Assembly (NCBI GenBank): GCA_947258815.1
Contig: CAMYJW010000018.1
Span: forward strand, 1-58,323
Source: an uncultured Sphingomonadaceae bacterium
GTDB taxonomy: Bacteria > Pseudomonadota > Alphaproteobacteria > Sphingomonadales > Sphingomonadaceae
DNA: 58,323 nt
Reading direction: 5' to 3'
Part shown: positions 1-8,054 of the stretch, one piece after another
Position numbering within the stretch: position 1 is the stretch's first letter
Layout: every line of letters begins with the position of its first letter
The notes under the pieces: model-generated
What the model was told of the DNA's origin: nothing
Databases searched by the model: none
The model's input: the letters and a program-made list of their open reading frames with translations, nothing else
Position numbers and translations under genes: made by a program

Positions 1-234
1 AGCGAAGACGCGGGACATGCTGGGCATATTCAAGGATGAGCGACGCGCAAATGGCGGTTTCTCGTCTGGCCCCTGCGGGGTTCGGTCCAAATCCACCCTC
101 GCGGCGTTGCCTGCACTTGAAAATAAGCGATATTTCCTTCGCACAGGCGCCTTGCGAGGCCGAATTTGGGCCAAACCGTGATCCACAGGGAATTTGTCCA
201 CGCCGCCTAGGAAGCGGCGGGCTCTGTCCCTTGC

Positions 235-903
235 CTATCGTATCTGTTTTCTGACTGAGCGGGGGATCAGGAACCGGTAGATCGGGCGCAGCAGTGCGTT
301 GGGGATCAGCCGGGCGCGTTCTTCAAAGGCAACGCGGCCGCGCGGGTGATCGATGAAGCCGGGATAGGGAAACGGGAAGCGATAGTTTCGCCGGTCTTTC
401 CAGTATTCGATGGCGACAAGGTGTTTCACGCTTTTATAGCCATAATGCGCCGGAGCCACGAGCCGGATCGGCGCGCCATGATCCACGCCCAGCGGCTCGC
501 CATCAAGCCGGTCGGCCAGCAACACATCTTCGCGCAGCAGATCCTGAAGTTGCATTGCGCAGCAATAGCCATCGCTGCCGCGCAGCACGATCAGGTTTGC
601 ACCCGTGTCCGGGGAGGCGAGCGGTTTGATCAATTGTTCGTGGACATCGGCAAAACGCCAGCCTGACCAGCGCACGCCGCGAACGGACCAGGTCGTCACG
701 CAGTGAAAATCGGAAACCTGTTCGTGGCGGGGCACTTCGGCCAGCCGTTCCTGTAGATCCACCGCGTTGGCGACATCGCCGCTCAGGCAAAGTGCAGGCG
801 CAAGAGTCTCGTCGATCTGCTTGCGCCTGAACTTGCCCAGCCCGAAGCGGACGAAGGCCTTCGCTTCGAACTGGTTGGCGGGAAGGGGCGGGCGCGCGGT
901 CAC
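235..903 (-). CDS. Molybdopterin-dependent oxidoreductase (sulfite-oxidase fold), cytoplasmic
   Basis: The 222-residue protein matches the oxidoreductase molybdopterin-binding domain of the sulfite oxidase/MsrP superfamily. The segment FHCVTTWSVRGVRWSG (about residues 67-81) is the family signature, and Cys68 is the expected thiolate ligand to molybdenum. It is a bare Moco domain: there is no Tat signal peptide, heme domain or dimerisation domain, so a cytoplasmic location is inferred. The start is a GTG two bases after the stop of the upstream CoA ligase, so the two are probably translated together as the last genes of the minus-strand operon. The substrate cannot be read from the sequence. 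The 234 bases left of it (1-234) show no gene I can support. Confidence 0.8.
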   Translation of the reverse strand: MTARPPLPANQFEAKAFVRFGLGKFRRKQIDETLAPALCLSGDVANAVDLQERLAEVPRHEQVSDFHCVTTWSVRGVRWSGWRFADVHEQLIKPLASPDTGANLIVLRGSDGYCCAMQLQDLLREDVLLADRLDGEPLGVDHGAPIRLVAPAHYGYKSVKHLVAIEYWKDRRNYRFPFPYPGFIDHPRGRVAFEERARLIPNALLRPIYRFLIPRSVRKQIR

Positions 904-905
904 AT

Positions 906-2465
906 TCAGCCGACCGAGCGTTCTTCGCTGCTCCAGAACGGTGCGCGCAGATCTTTCTTCGAAATCTTGCCGCTCGGAACCAGCGGAAATTCTTCAAAGA
1001 ACGAAATGGATTTGGGCACTTTATACCCTGCCAGCCGTTCACGCGCGAAAGCGATCAGCTGCGCTTCATCCACCTGGCAACCAAGTTTGCGCACGATGCA
1101 GGCTTTCACCGCTTCGCCCCAGCGTTCATCAGGCACGCCGATCACGGCGACCGCCGCCACTTCGGCGTGCGTGGACAGCACATTTTCCACCTCGGCCGAA
1201 TAGATGTTTTCGCCGCCCGATACGATCATGTCTTTCACGCGGTCGATGATATAATAAAGCCCTTCCGCATCGCGGCGGGCGACATCGCCGGAGTGATACC
1301 AGCCGTTATCCAGAACTTTGGCTGTCGCTTCGGGCTGGTTCCAGTATCCGGCGAATACAGCAGGAGCCCGGATCAGCAGTTCGCCCGGTTCGCCTTCAGG
1401 AACATCATTGCCATCGGCATCGATGATACGAAAATCGATCAGCGGTAGCGGGCGACCGCAGCTTTGCAGTTTTGCTTCGTCTTCCAGATCATGTTCATCG
1501 GGGCGCAGGATCGAGAACGCGCCATTGGCTTCGGTCGCGCCATAAAACTGCATGAACTTGCCCGGCATCATTTCGATCGCGCGCTTGATCAGCCCCAGCG
1601 AAATGGGCGAACCAGCGTAAAGCGTAAGCCGCAGCGACGAGAAATCGGTGGTTGCAGCGTCTGGATGATCGAGCATCATCTGGATCATCGTTGGCGTCAG
1701 CGTCAGCAGCGTGGGATGATCGCGGCCTATCGTTTCAAGCACCGTGGCCGGATCGAACTGGCGCACGATCGAGATCGCCACGCCGTTGTAAAGGCATTGG
1801 AAGGCGATGCCGATAGACAGCAGATGGAAATTGGGCAGCGGGTTGATGAAAATATCATCGGCTTCCCACTGGTACGCCGGTTCCAGATGCTCGCAAAGGC
1901 GCATCCGGTTAAAGCCGCCGTGCGAAAGCATCACGCCTTTGGGAAGCCCGGTGGTGCCCGATGTGTAAAGCTGGATGGCGATGTCTTCCTCGCTGACGCG
2001 CACATCGGGTTTGGTATCGGCTTCGCCTGCAAACCGGGATTCAAGCGTCTCTTCCTCGTCGATCCAGATGGTTTCCATCGTCCGTCCCGATGCGGCGAGC
2101 GCGGCATTCCACATCTCTTCCATCGAACGCTCGACAATCGTCAGCCTGGCGTTGCTGTCGGTGATCAGTTGCGCCAGTTCCGGGATTGCCAGACGCCAGT
2201 TGAACACTGTGAATGCGGCGCGGGTTTTTGCCGTTCCGATCAGCGCCAGATAGAAATCCGGGCTGTTGAGCCCCAGAAAACCGATCCGGTCTCCGGCTTC
2301 GATGCCATGGGTCAGCAGCCCGTTGGCGATGCGGTTTGCAGCCGAATTGTATTCAGCGAAAGAGATCGTTCTCTTGCCCCAGATCAGCGCGCGGCGATCG
2401 GGGGTGTGGCGGCCATGATATTCGATGAACTCGCCCAGAGTGCGGACTTCAGGATAGAGCCACAT
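906..2465 (-). CDS. AMP-forming acyl-CoA ligase
   Basis: A 519-residue member of the ANL adenylating family that activates a carboxylic acid to its acyl-CoA with ATP. The P-loop LYTSGTTGLPKG lies at residues 166-177. YGATEANG (A5) and YHSGDVARRD (A7) follow, and the C-terminal catalytic Lys is in PSGKISKKD, so all core motifs are present. It is preceded by GGGAGAA about 11 bases before the ATG. It follows the enoyl-CoA hydratase by 6 bases and sits in an operon with an alcohol dehydrogenase, which fits activation of an acid made from an alcohol or aldehyde. Chain length or aromatic preference cannot be told from the sequence. Confidence 0.88.
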   Translation of the reverse strand: MWLYPEVRTLGEFIEYHGRHTPDRRALIWGKRTISFAEYNSAANRIANGLLTHGIEAGDRIGFLGLNSPDFYLALIGTAKTRAAFTVFNWRLAIPELAQLITDSNARLTIVERSMEEMWNAALAASGRTMETIWIDEEETLESRFAGEADTKPDVRVSEEDIAIQLYTSGTTGLPKGVMLSHGGFNRMRLCEHLEPAYQWEADDIFINPLPNFHLLSIGIAFQCLYNGVAISIVRQFDPATVLETIGRDHPTLLTLTPTMIQMMLDHPDAATTDFSSLRLTLYAGSPISLGLIKRAIEMMPGKFMQFYGATEANGAFSILRPDEHDLEDEAKLQSCGRPLPLIDFRIIDADGNDVPEGEPGELLIRAPAVFAGYWNQPEATAKVLDNGWYHSGDVARRDAEGLYYIIDRVKDMIVSGGENIYSAEVENVLSTHAEVAAVAVIGVPDERWGEAVKACIVRKLGCQVDEAQLIAFARERLAGYKVPKSISFFEEFPLVPSGKISKKDLRAPFWSSEERSVG

Positions 2466-2471
2466 TTCCGG

Positions 2472-3260
2472 TTATTCTCCCTTGAAAACGGGTTTGCGTT
2501 TTTCGCTGAATGCGATGATCCCTTCGCGCGCGTCGGCGGTGCCGGAGGCGCGGGCGAGGGCCTGCGCTTCCAGCTCCATCTGCGTGTCGAGCGGCTGGTC
2601 CATCGCGCTTGCGAACAGGCGACGAATTTCGCCATAAGCCCTGGTCGGGCCCGCTGCTAGCTTGCGGGCGATCTTTTCCGCGTGGGCGGCAAGCTGATCG
2701 GCGGCAACGATTTCATCGATCAGACCGGCTTCAAGCGCGGTTTTTGCGTCAAGCGTTTCGTTCATCATGATGTAGCGTTTGGCTCGCGCCATGCCCATGC
2801 GCTGGGTCAGCGTGATCGAAGACCCGGCATCGTTGCAATAGGCGATCCCGGCATACGCGGCATGAAATTTGGTATCGGGTTCGGCCACGATGATGTCCGC
2901 ACCCGCAACAACGCCCGCCATGCCGCCCGCGCACATCCCATGCAGGGCGACGACAACCGGCGGGTCCATCCGCATCATGCGGGCGATCCCGGCGTGCAGA
3001 TCGGAAGTCCAGCGCTTGATCATCAGCGGCAGCGTATCAAGCGTGCCAAGGAACTGGGAAACATCGCCGCCATAGCTGAATGCCTTGCCTTGCGCCGTAA
3101 CGAGGACGGCACGGATCGAGGTATCGTGCGACAGTTCGTTGGCGACATCGCAGAACTGGGAGCAGAAATCGCCGTCGATCGGATTGCCGCGTTCGGGCTG
3201 GGTGAAGATCAGCCTTGCCAGCGCGCCGTCGCGCTCAACGCGCATGCTTGAATATTCCAT
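2472..3260 (-). CDS. Enoyl-CoA hydratase/isomerase family protein
   Basis: A 262-residue crotonase-fold protein. The oxyanion-hole segments are visible (AFSYGGDV near residue 62 and LHGMCAGGMAGVV near 107-119), and the C-terminus EGIIAFSEKRKPVF is typical of the family. The usual second catalytic Glu of hydratases is not obvious: the corresponding stretch reads YAGIAYCNDAGSS. An isomerase, hydrolase or other crotonase activity is therefore possible. I chose the ATG at 3260 over an in-frame upstream start at 3302 because it has a GAGGA ribosome site about 8 bases away and does not intrude into the neighbouring alcohol dehydrogenase gene. It probably works on the CoA ester made by the adjacent ligase. 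Confidence 0.82.
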   Translation of the reverse strand: MEYSSMRVERDGALARLIFTQPERGNPIDGDFCSQFCDVANELSHDTSIRAVLVTAQGKAFSYGGDVSQFLGTLDTLPLMIKRWTSDLHAGIARMMRMDPPVVVALHGMCAGGMAGVVAGADIIVAEPDTKFHAAYAGIAYCNDAGSSITLTQRMGMARAKRYIMMNETLDAKTALEAGLIDEIVAADQLAAHAEKIARKLAAGPTRAYGEIRRLFASAMDQPLDTQMELEAQALARASGTADAREGIIAFSEKRKPVFKGE

Positions 3261-3271
3261 GTCTGTATTCC

Positions 3272-4375
3272 TCAGTCGAAAGTGAGCACGGCCTTGATGC
3301 ATTTGCCGTGGTGCGCGTCGTCGATTGCCTGATTGATCTGTTCGAAAGGATAGCGTGTGACGAAACGATCATAGGGAAGGCGCCCGGCTGCCTGATGCGC
3401 GATCAGTTCGGGCAGGAAGCCAACGATGTCGCTGTCACCCTCAACAATGCCGCGCACGGTGCCGCCCATTGTCAGCCATTGCACCATCGGCACGGGCAGG
3501 ACGGCATCGAGCGATCCGGGAACACCGATCAGGCCAACCCGCCCCAGATTGCCGATCATGCCCACGCTTTTTTCGACTGCGGGCATGAAGCCGCTGGAAT
3601 CAACCACCATATCCGCGCCCTCAGGCAAAATCGCGCGCACGGCCTCTATCGTGTCTCCGGCGGCAGGATCGATCACATGGTCTGCGCCCACTTCAAGCGC
3701 GATCGCGCGGCGGCTTTCCTGCGGTTCGATCAGGATAATCTGCGCGCAGCCCGCCAGTTTTCCGCCCAGAATGGCGGAAAGACCAACCGCGCCGCCACCG
3801 ATCACCACCAGCGATTCACCCTTGCGGGCATTTAACGAACGCATCACCGCGCCCACGCCGGTCTGGATGCCGCAGCCCAGCGGCGCCAGCGCGGCAAGAT
3901 CTGCATCGGGATCGAGTTTGACGACATTGCGCACATTGGCGATGGCCTTGGCCGCGAAAGAGGACTGGCCAAAGCAGTTATCGGCAACCGGCTGGCCGCC
4001 CTTGCTCAGCCGCGTGCTGCCGTCTTCCCTGACGCATTGCATGTTGAGCGGGAAGAACTGCAGGCAATAGGCCGGCTCTCCGGCTTCGCATCGTTTGCAG
4101 CTACCGCAGCTGTTGAATGTCAGCAGCACTTTGTCGCCCGGCTGAACGGAGGTGACGCCCGGACCGACCGCTTCGACAACCCCTGCGCCTTCATGGCCGA
4201 GGACCGCGGGAAACTGCAGCCCCATCGCGCCAGAGCCAAGCACAAGATCGGTATGGCAGATGCCCACGGCCTTGATGGCAACGCGCAGTTCGCCTTCCTG
4301 CGGGTCTGCGATTTCGACAGGCTCGATCTCGAACGGACCGTTTGGCTGGTTCAGAACTGCGGCTAGGGCTTCCAT
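3272..4375 (-). CDS. Zn-dependent, NAD-linked alcohol dehydrogenase (class III/aryl-alcohol type)
   Basis: A 367-residue medium-chain dehydrogenase. Catalytic zinc ligands are visible as GICHTD (Cys40) and GHEGAG (His61, Glu62), with a further Cys in the LGCGIQTG segment. Four structural-zinc cysteines occur at 90, 93, 96 and 104. The Rossmann motif GGGAVG lies near residue 193 and is followed by an acidic residue (LIEPQESR), which favours NAD over NADP. The architecture resembles aryl- and benzyl-alcohol dehydrogenases such as XylB. With the XylM-like hydroxylase across the divergent promoter and the aldehyde dehydrogenase at 9127, it is a good candidate for the second step of methyl-group oxidation. 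That assignment is inference from context. Confidence 0.87.
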   Translation of the reverse strand: MEALAAVLNQPNGPFEIEPVEIADPQEGELRVAIKAVGICHTDLVLGSGAMGLQFPAVLGHEGAGVVEAVGPGVTSVQPGDKVLLTFNSCGSCKRCEAGEPAYCLQFFPLNMQCVREDGSTRLSKGGQPVADNCFGQSSFAAKAIANVRNVVKLDPDADLAALAPLGCGIQTGVGAVMRSLNARKGESLVVIGGGAVGLSAILGGKLAGCAQIILIEPQESRRAIALEVGADHVIDPAAGDTIEAVRAILPEGADMVVDSSGFMPAVEKSVGMIGNLGRVGLIGVPGSLDAVLPVPMVQWLTMGGTVRGIVEGDSDIVGFLPELIAHQAAGRLPYDRFVTRYPFEQINQAIDDAHHGKCIKAVLTFD

Positions 4376-4452
4376 CGTACGTCTCCGGATTTAATTGGCA
4401 TTCTGGCGAGTGGATCAGGTTTGCGATTAAGATTTGGGCGTCAGGTTTGCGT

Positions 4453-4470
4453 TTTCTGTTTCTGTTTCTG
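4453..4470. repeat. Short tandem repeat (TTTCTG)x3
   Basis: Three perfect head-to-tail copies of the hexamer TTTCTG lie in the 122-base gap between the alcohol dehydrogenase and the small gene downstream of the kinase. Nothing else was found in the gap apart from a GC-rich imperfect hairpin. It is probably neutral slippage. Confidence 0.9.
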
Positions 4471-4497
4471 GGGCGCGGCGGGGTGCTGCCCGCGCGA

Positions 4498-4965
4498 TCA
4501 TAACGTGTCGAAGCCAAATGGCGCGAACCATGCGCGGTCTTTCTGCGCTCTGGCATGTTCGTATTCGAGGATGATCGCGGTCAGCGCGGTTTTGCTCTGT
4601 TCATCACCGTCTGCCGATGTTGCATGAACAAGCGTTTCGACCGCGATGTTGATGGCCTGGCGCTGCGCGCGCACGTCGCTGCCGTCTGCCGCATCGACGC
4701 TGGCTGCCAGCGCGGTTTGCGCGGCTTGCGTTTCCGACCCGCCCGAAATGCCCGACAGCGCTTTGGCGATGGCAATCGCGTCGTCCAGTTCCTCGCGCTC
4801 ATAGCCGGGGATCGCATCGAGCTGCGCGCCCAGAATTTTGAGGTGGCCGATGCACAGGTGCACCTGCTCTTGCGCCAATGAGGCTTCGGGCGGCAGGTGC
4901 GGCAGCACAACCTCGCTTAATGCGCGCACGACGCTGTTGATCCGTTCGTGTGTGTTGGGGGTCAT
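4498..4965 (-). CDS. Small protein of unknown function, coupled to APH-like kinase
   Basis: 155 residues, apparently all-helical and acidic, with no signal peptide, membrane segment or metal motif that I recognise. Its ATG overlaps the stop of the phosphotransferase gene (ATGA at 4962-4965), so the two are very likely translationally coupled. I do not recognise the family. The composition (many Ala, Glu, Asp and Gln, no Gly-rich loop) suits a helical-bundle partner protein, so a regulatory or scaffold subunit of the neighbouring kinase is possible but unproven. Coding status is supported by this overlap and by codon use like its neighbours. Confidence 0.7.
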   Translation of the reverse strand: MTPNTHERINSVVRALSEVVLPHLPPEASLAQEQVHLCIGHLKILGAQLDAIPGYEREELDDAIAIAKALSGISGGSETQAAQTALAASVDAADGSDVRAQRQAINIAVETLVHATSADGDEQSKTALTAIILEYEHARAQKDRAWFAPFGFDTL

Positions 4966-6095
4966 TGCGGTTCTTCCTGGCCAAGCAGACGCACCAGATC
5001 GTCTGCGAACATCGGGATGGTGGTCGACAGGAACGTGAGCAGCACATCCTGATGATTGTGTTGAGAGCGGGCAGCTGCGGGGCCGTTGGCGCCAACGATG
5101 ATGTAGGCTTTCCAGCTGCTCAGTATGTCATAGTAATGCAAGGTCTTGCGGTTGACCGTGCGGCCCGAGCGCTTCTCATATTCGCGGATAAATTCTTCGC
5201 GCTCAAACAGGTCGCTTGCCCTGAACGTGCCGTTCTCGATGGTGCCGAAGATCTGCATGAGAACCCAGCCAAGATCCTCATGGAAATCGCCGATACGCGC
5301 CAGTTCCCAATCGAGCAGGGCGGTGATGCGTCCGGTGTCTTCTTCGAACAGATAGTTGCCGGTGCGATAATCGCCGTGCGTCAGGCAAAGATCGTCGCAG
5401 TCGGGCATGTTGTTGGCCAGCCATTGTTCGGCCAGAGCCATGATCGGGCGGGTTTCACCTTCATCAAGCCGCCAGATCTCGCGCCAGTAATTGAAAGACC
5501 AGCGCGCGGCCTGTTTGGGATCGGCATCGGGGGCTTCAAACGTTGGCAGGTTGGCGGAACGCCAGTCAAACGCATGAATGGCGACCAGATAATCGAGAAA
5601 CTGATCGCGCAGTTTCGCGCGCAGGTCTTCGCCCAGCCAGGTGCCGAGGCCGGTGACTTTAACCCCGGCGTCGCTGGGTTTGGTTACACCATCGACGACA
5701 TGCATGATCGCGGCGGATTGCGGAAAGAATTCAGCGTTGGGATCGACCCATGCCGTTTTGGGAACGGGCACCACCCCGTCCATCGCCTGAAGCAGGATAT
5801 GCTCGCGCTCACGATCGGTTTCGGTAATCGCGATGCGCGGGTCCATGCGCAGCAGGTATTGCTCGTCCTGCCCGGCCTCTGAAAGCGTGAAGAAAAACTG
5901 CTCTTTCGATGCGCCGCCGCCCACGCGCCGCACACCAGAAACGGTTGCGCCCGGCTTTTCCTTTTTGAAGAAGCCAGCCAGCAGATCGGTGATCTCGGAT
6001 GAAAGCGCTGCGCGATAGGGCGGCAAGTCCCGGTTGGCGGTGCGCCGGTCAAGGATCTTCTTGTAAATCGATTCCATTTCCACGGTTGTCGTCAT
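4962..6095 (-). CDS. Phosphotransferase family protein (APH/choline-kinase fold)
   Basis: A 377-residue protein with the aminoglycoside phosphotransferase fold. The catalytic loop is LTHGDYRTGNYLF (HGDxxxxN) and the Mg-binding segment is ALLDWELARIGD. The N-terminal lobe carries the SKEQFFFTL strand followed by LLRMDP, where the nucleotide would sit. In actinobacteria and proteobacteria such kinases often lie beside acyl-CoA dehydrogenases or ligases and are thought to phosphorylate hydroxyacyl substrates. Antibiotic resistance is unlikely here. It overlaps the next gene by four bases. The start ATG at 6095 has no strong ribosome site, and MESIYKK at residue 7 is an alternative. Confidence 0.85.
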   Translation of the reverse strand: MTTTVEMESIYKKILDRRTANRDLPPYRAALSSEITDLLAGFFKKEKPGATVSGVRRVGGGASKEQFFFTLSEAGQDEQYLLRMDPRIAITETDREREHILLQAMDGVVPVPKTAWVDPNAEFFPQSAAIMHVVDGVTKPSDAGVKVTGLGTWLGEDLRAKLRDQFLDYLVAIHAFDWRSANLPTFEAPDADPKQAARWSFNYWREIWRLDEGETRPIMALAEQWLANNMPDCDDLCLTHGDYRTGNYLFEEDTGRITALLDWELARIGDFHEDLGWVLMQIFGTIENGTFRASDLFEREEFIREYEKRSGRTVNRKTLHYYDILSSWKAYIIVGANGPAAARSQHNHQDVLLTFLSTTIPMFADDLVRLLGQEEPQ

Positions 6096-6144
6096 CGCGT
6101 CAGCCCTGCAAGTTCAAACATTCAACACTCCCAAACGCGGCGGA

Positions 6145-6408
6145 TCAGGCCGCCCAATATCCAATAAGCAGAATAACGGTCGATGCAGCGAGCCAGATGC
6201 CCAGTATCGGCCGCAGGGGGCGGTGGCCCCAATGCACTTCCATATACTGGTCGAACACCAGATGAATTTTCAGCGCAGCCAGAATAATGGCAACCGTTGC
6301 GGCGACGGGCGGGCTTGCATAGCCTTCCGCCAGCACGAAGCCGAGCACGCTGGCACCTGCCAGAACGGCCCAGATCACCCACACCGGCCATTCGCGCGAA
6401 CCGGTCAT
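6145..6408 (-). CDS. COX4/NorF-like small membrane protein (prokaryotic cytochrome oxidase subunit IV family)
   Basis: 87 residues with three predicted membrane segments (about 7-28, 33-52 and 65-85). KIHLVFDQYMEVHWG is typical of the prokaryotic cytochrome c oxidase subunit IV/NorF family, where an Asp/Glu-His segment follows the second helix. The ATG at 6408 overlaps the stop of the COX3-like gene (ATGA), which favours this start over 6450. In oxidases and nitric-oxide reductases such subunits stabilise the catalytic subunit. No subunit I or II lies in this window, so the partner is unknown. Confidence 0.75.
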   Translation of the reverse strand: MTGSREWPVWVIWAVLAGASVLGFVLAEGYASPPVAATVAIILAALKIHLVFDQYMEVHWGHRPLRPILGIWLAASTVILLIGYWAA

Positions 6409-7022
6409 GCGGCCCTCATCAGATAGAGCATCGCGAACAGCACAATCCACAGCAGATCGACCATATGCCAGTAGGCGCCGCCCGATTCGATCCAGCGTTG
6501 CTGCGTCGTGTCCAGATCAAATTTGCGCACTCTGGCGATCAGCGCGAACAAAACACCGATGCCAACAACGAAGTGCAGGAAGTGAATGCCGGTGAACACG
6601 AAATAATAAGTGAAAAACTCGTTCGTGGTCAGGCCGATTCCCTGATTCAGCTTCGCGCTCCATTCGAATGCCTTGGTGATCCCGAACAGCAGGCCCACCC
6701 CCAGCGCAAGGCCCAGCCCGGAAAGCGTCGCCGCGCGGTTTCCCTTGCGCGCCGCGCGCACGGCCTGCGCCATGAATGCGCCGCTGGTGAGCAGGATCAG
6801 CGTGTTGGCAAGGCCGATGGCACCATCAAGCTGCTGGCGTGAGGCTTCGTAAACTTCCGGCTGGGCAATCCGGCCCGCGGCAAACAGCACGAAGAACAGC
6901 GCGAAGGCGCACATATCGGCAATGATGAACACCCAGACCCCCGAATCTCCGGGCGGTATGGTGTCATCAGTTGCCGACTGGGAGTTGGCCGACGCGAGGT
7001 CAGCCTGCACCGCTTCGCGCAC
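6405..7022 (-). CDS. Heme-copper oxidase subunit III family protein (NorE-like)
   Basis: A COX3/NorE-family membrane protein with five predicted helices. It shows GVWVFIIADMCAFALFF in the first helix, TYYFVFTGIHFLHFVVG in the middle, and GGAYWHMVDLLWIVLF at the end, all hallmarks of the subunit III fold. I chose the GTG at 7022, preceded by AGGAG and AAGG eight bases after the upstream stop, giving 205 residues. An earlier GTG at 7067 would overlap the upstream gene by 38 bases and has a poor ribosome site. NorE-type proteins accompany nitric-oxide reductases and some terminal oxidases, but no catalytic subunit is present here. Confidence 0.8.
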   Translation of the reverse strand: MREAVQADLASANSQSATDDTIPPGDSGVWVFIIADMCAFALFFVLFAAGRIAQPEVYEASRQQLDGAIGLANTLILLTSGAFMAQAVRAARKGNRAATLSGLGLALGVGLLFGITKAFEWSAKLNQGIGLTTNEFFTYYFVFTGIHFLHFVVGIGVLFALIARVRKFDLDTTQQRWIESGGAYWHMVDLLWIVLFAMLYLMRAA

Positions 7023-7029
7023 GCTTGCC

Positions 7030-7737
7030 TTACTCCTGCTCGATCCGTCCGATGGCCTTGAAACCACATATCGTGAGGTAAGGGACCCAGACCATCCAGA
7101 TCAGGAATTCGATCCAGAAATTGAGGATGCCGTTGCGCGCGAATGCGCCGTTCATGAAATAGGGCATCAGACATTCGGCGGCGAACATGAAGCCAACCCA
7201 GATGCCATACCACGCCAGCCACTTCGGAATCAGCGGCACTTCGCGCTTGTCAGCCAGAAAGCCAATGCCCAGTGCAAACAGCTGAACCGAGGTGACCGCA
7301 TAGGCAAGATCGATCAGCAGCCATGCCATGTCGTAAAGCAGCTGGATCATCCAGTCCGGCAAGGCATCGGGCCGGAATGCGGCGGTCAGCCAGAAGGACG
7401 TTGCAATCAGAATGGCCATGGTCGTCCAGGCAGCGCCGAGGCGCGCAAGCTGGACGATGATATTATGCTCATCCCTGATCACCTGACCAAGGATTTTGGC
7501 CAGCGCATAACCCCATACGCCATAGGCAGGCGCAAAAGTCATGGCGATCACCATGCCCAGCTTAACGCCATTGTGATTTTCCCGGAACCATCCGGCCACT
7601 TCTGAAGCGGGCGTGTCTGGCGGGAACGGCGGGAAGTTGTGCCCAAGCACGCCCCAGCACAGGAAGAAAACCAGCACAAAGGTTGGCCCCATCCACAGGC
7701 AGAAACGCCAATACCGTGTATCTACTTTGCCTTCCAT
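7030..7737 (-). CDS. Polytopic membrane protein of unknown function
   Basis: 235 residues with about six hydrophobic segments (roughly 10-30, 58-80, 95-116, 128-155, 172-192 and 205-225), rich in Trp and Phe. I do not recognise the family. It opens the minus-strand gene series that runs opposite the ferredoxin-reductase gene, and is followed within 8 bases by the COX3-like gene. A GGGAGAG ribosome site precedes the ATG. Conserved-looking polar features inside the membrane zone are GVLGHNFPPFPPDTP near residue 30 and a C-terminal FWIEFLIWMVWVPYL segment. Its tight coupling to the COX3/COX4-like pair suggests one membrane complex; that is inference. Confidence 0.72.
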   Translation of the reverse strand: MEGKVDTRYWRFCLWMGPTFVLVFFLCWGVLGHNFPPFPPDTPASEVAGWFRENHNGVKLGMVIAMTFAPAYGVWGYALAKILGQVIRDEHNIIVQLARLGAAWTTMAILIATSFWLTAAFRPDALPDWMIQLLYDMAWLLIDLAYAVTSVQLFALGIGFLADKREVPLIPKWLAWYGIWVGFMFAAECLMPYFMNGAFARNGILNFWIEFLIWMVWVPYLTICGFKAIGRIEQE

Positions 7738-8054
7738 TTCGCTCTCCCACTCCCGAGTGTGGCGCTCCGTTTGCCGGAGTCGCCCTTGTCATCCGCAGTT
7801 CCAACCAGACGCGAAATGTTGCGCCTTACAGGTTTGCGACCGGCAATCTCACTTGCGGTCCGCAGATCACTCATGACACAATCTGCACGTTTCCCGAAAA
7901 TGGGCCAGCAGATTTTTTTGCGTGTTATTGCTACGCAAAATAGGTTAGAGGTGAACAATGTCAACTGATTTACGATTGGCCGGAACGGCAGCTGCTGACT
8001 GGCTTCAAGGTGCCTGACAACGAACTGGATCCGGCCACATAACAGGAATTGAAA
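7738..8054. promoter_or_regulatory. Divergent regulatory region between the membrane-protein operon and the ferredoxin reductase
   Basis: A 317-base stretch without a supportable gene lies between the divergently read genes at 7737 and 8055. It must contain both promoters. It holds a spaced inverted repeat at 7916-7940 and the 12-base motif TGCTACGCAAAA at 7929-7940. A 19-codon reading frame at 7958-8017 is present but I could not support it as a gene. No terminator was seen. Confidence 0.6.
7916..7940. promoter_or_regulatory. Inverted repeat TTTTGCGT-N9-ACGCAAAA, likely operator
   Basis: Perfect 8-base arms separated by 9 bases, in the divergent promoter region. The same half-site (CGCAAAA/TTTTGCG) recurs as a contiguous palindrome at 11860-11873 between the hydroxylase and the MerR regulator gene. 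This suggests that one regulator binds both places. The MerR-family protein at 11946 is the nearest candidate, but the TetR protein at 12702 is also possible. Confidence 0.5.

Noticed and set aside
36..254. 72-codon open frame at the left edge
   Set aside because: Arg/Pro/Gly-rich composition typical of noncoding GC-rich DNA, no ribosome site, and it runs into the end of the molybdopterin gene.
1464..2660. 398-codon open frame on the plus strand
   Set aside because: It is antisense to the CoA ligase and hydratase genes, which have clear family motifs; the long frame is a by-product of high GC.
7958..8017. 19-codon reading frame (MSTDLRLAGTAAADWLQGA) in the divergent promoter region, beginning after AGAGGTGAACA
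   Set aside because: Too short to support, no recognisable leader-peptide feature, and only a weak ribosome site.
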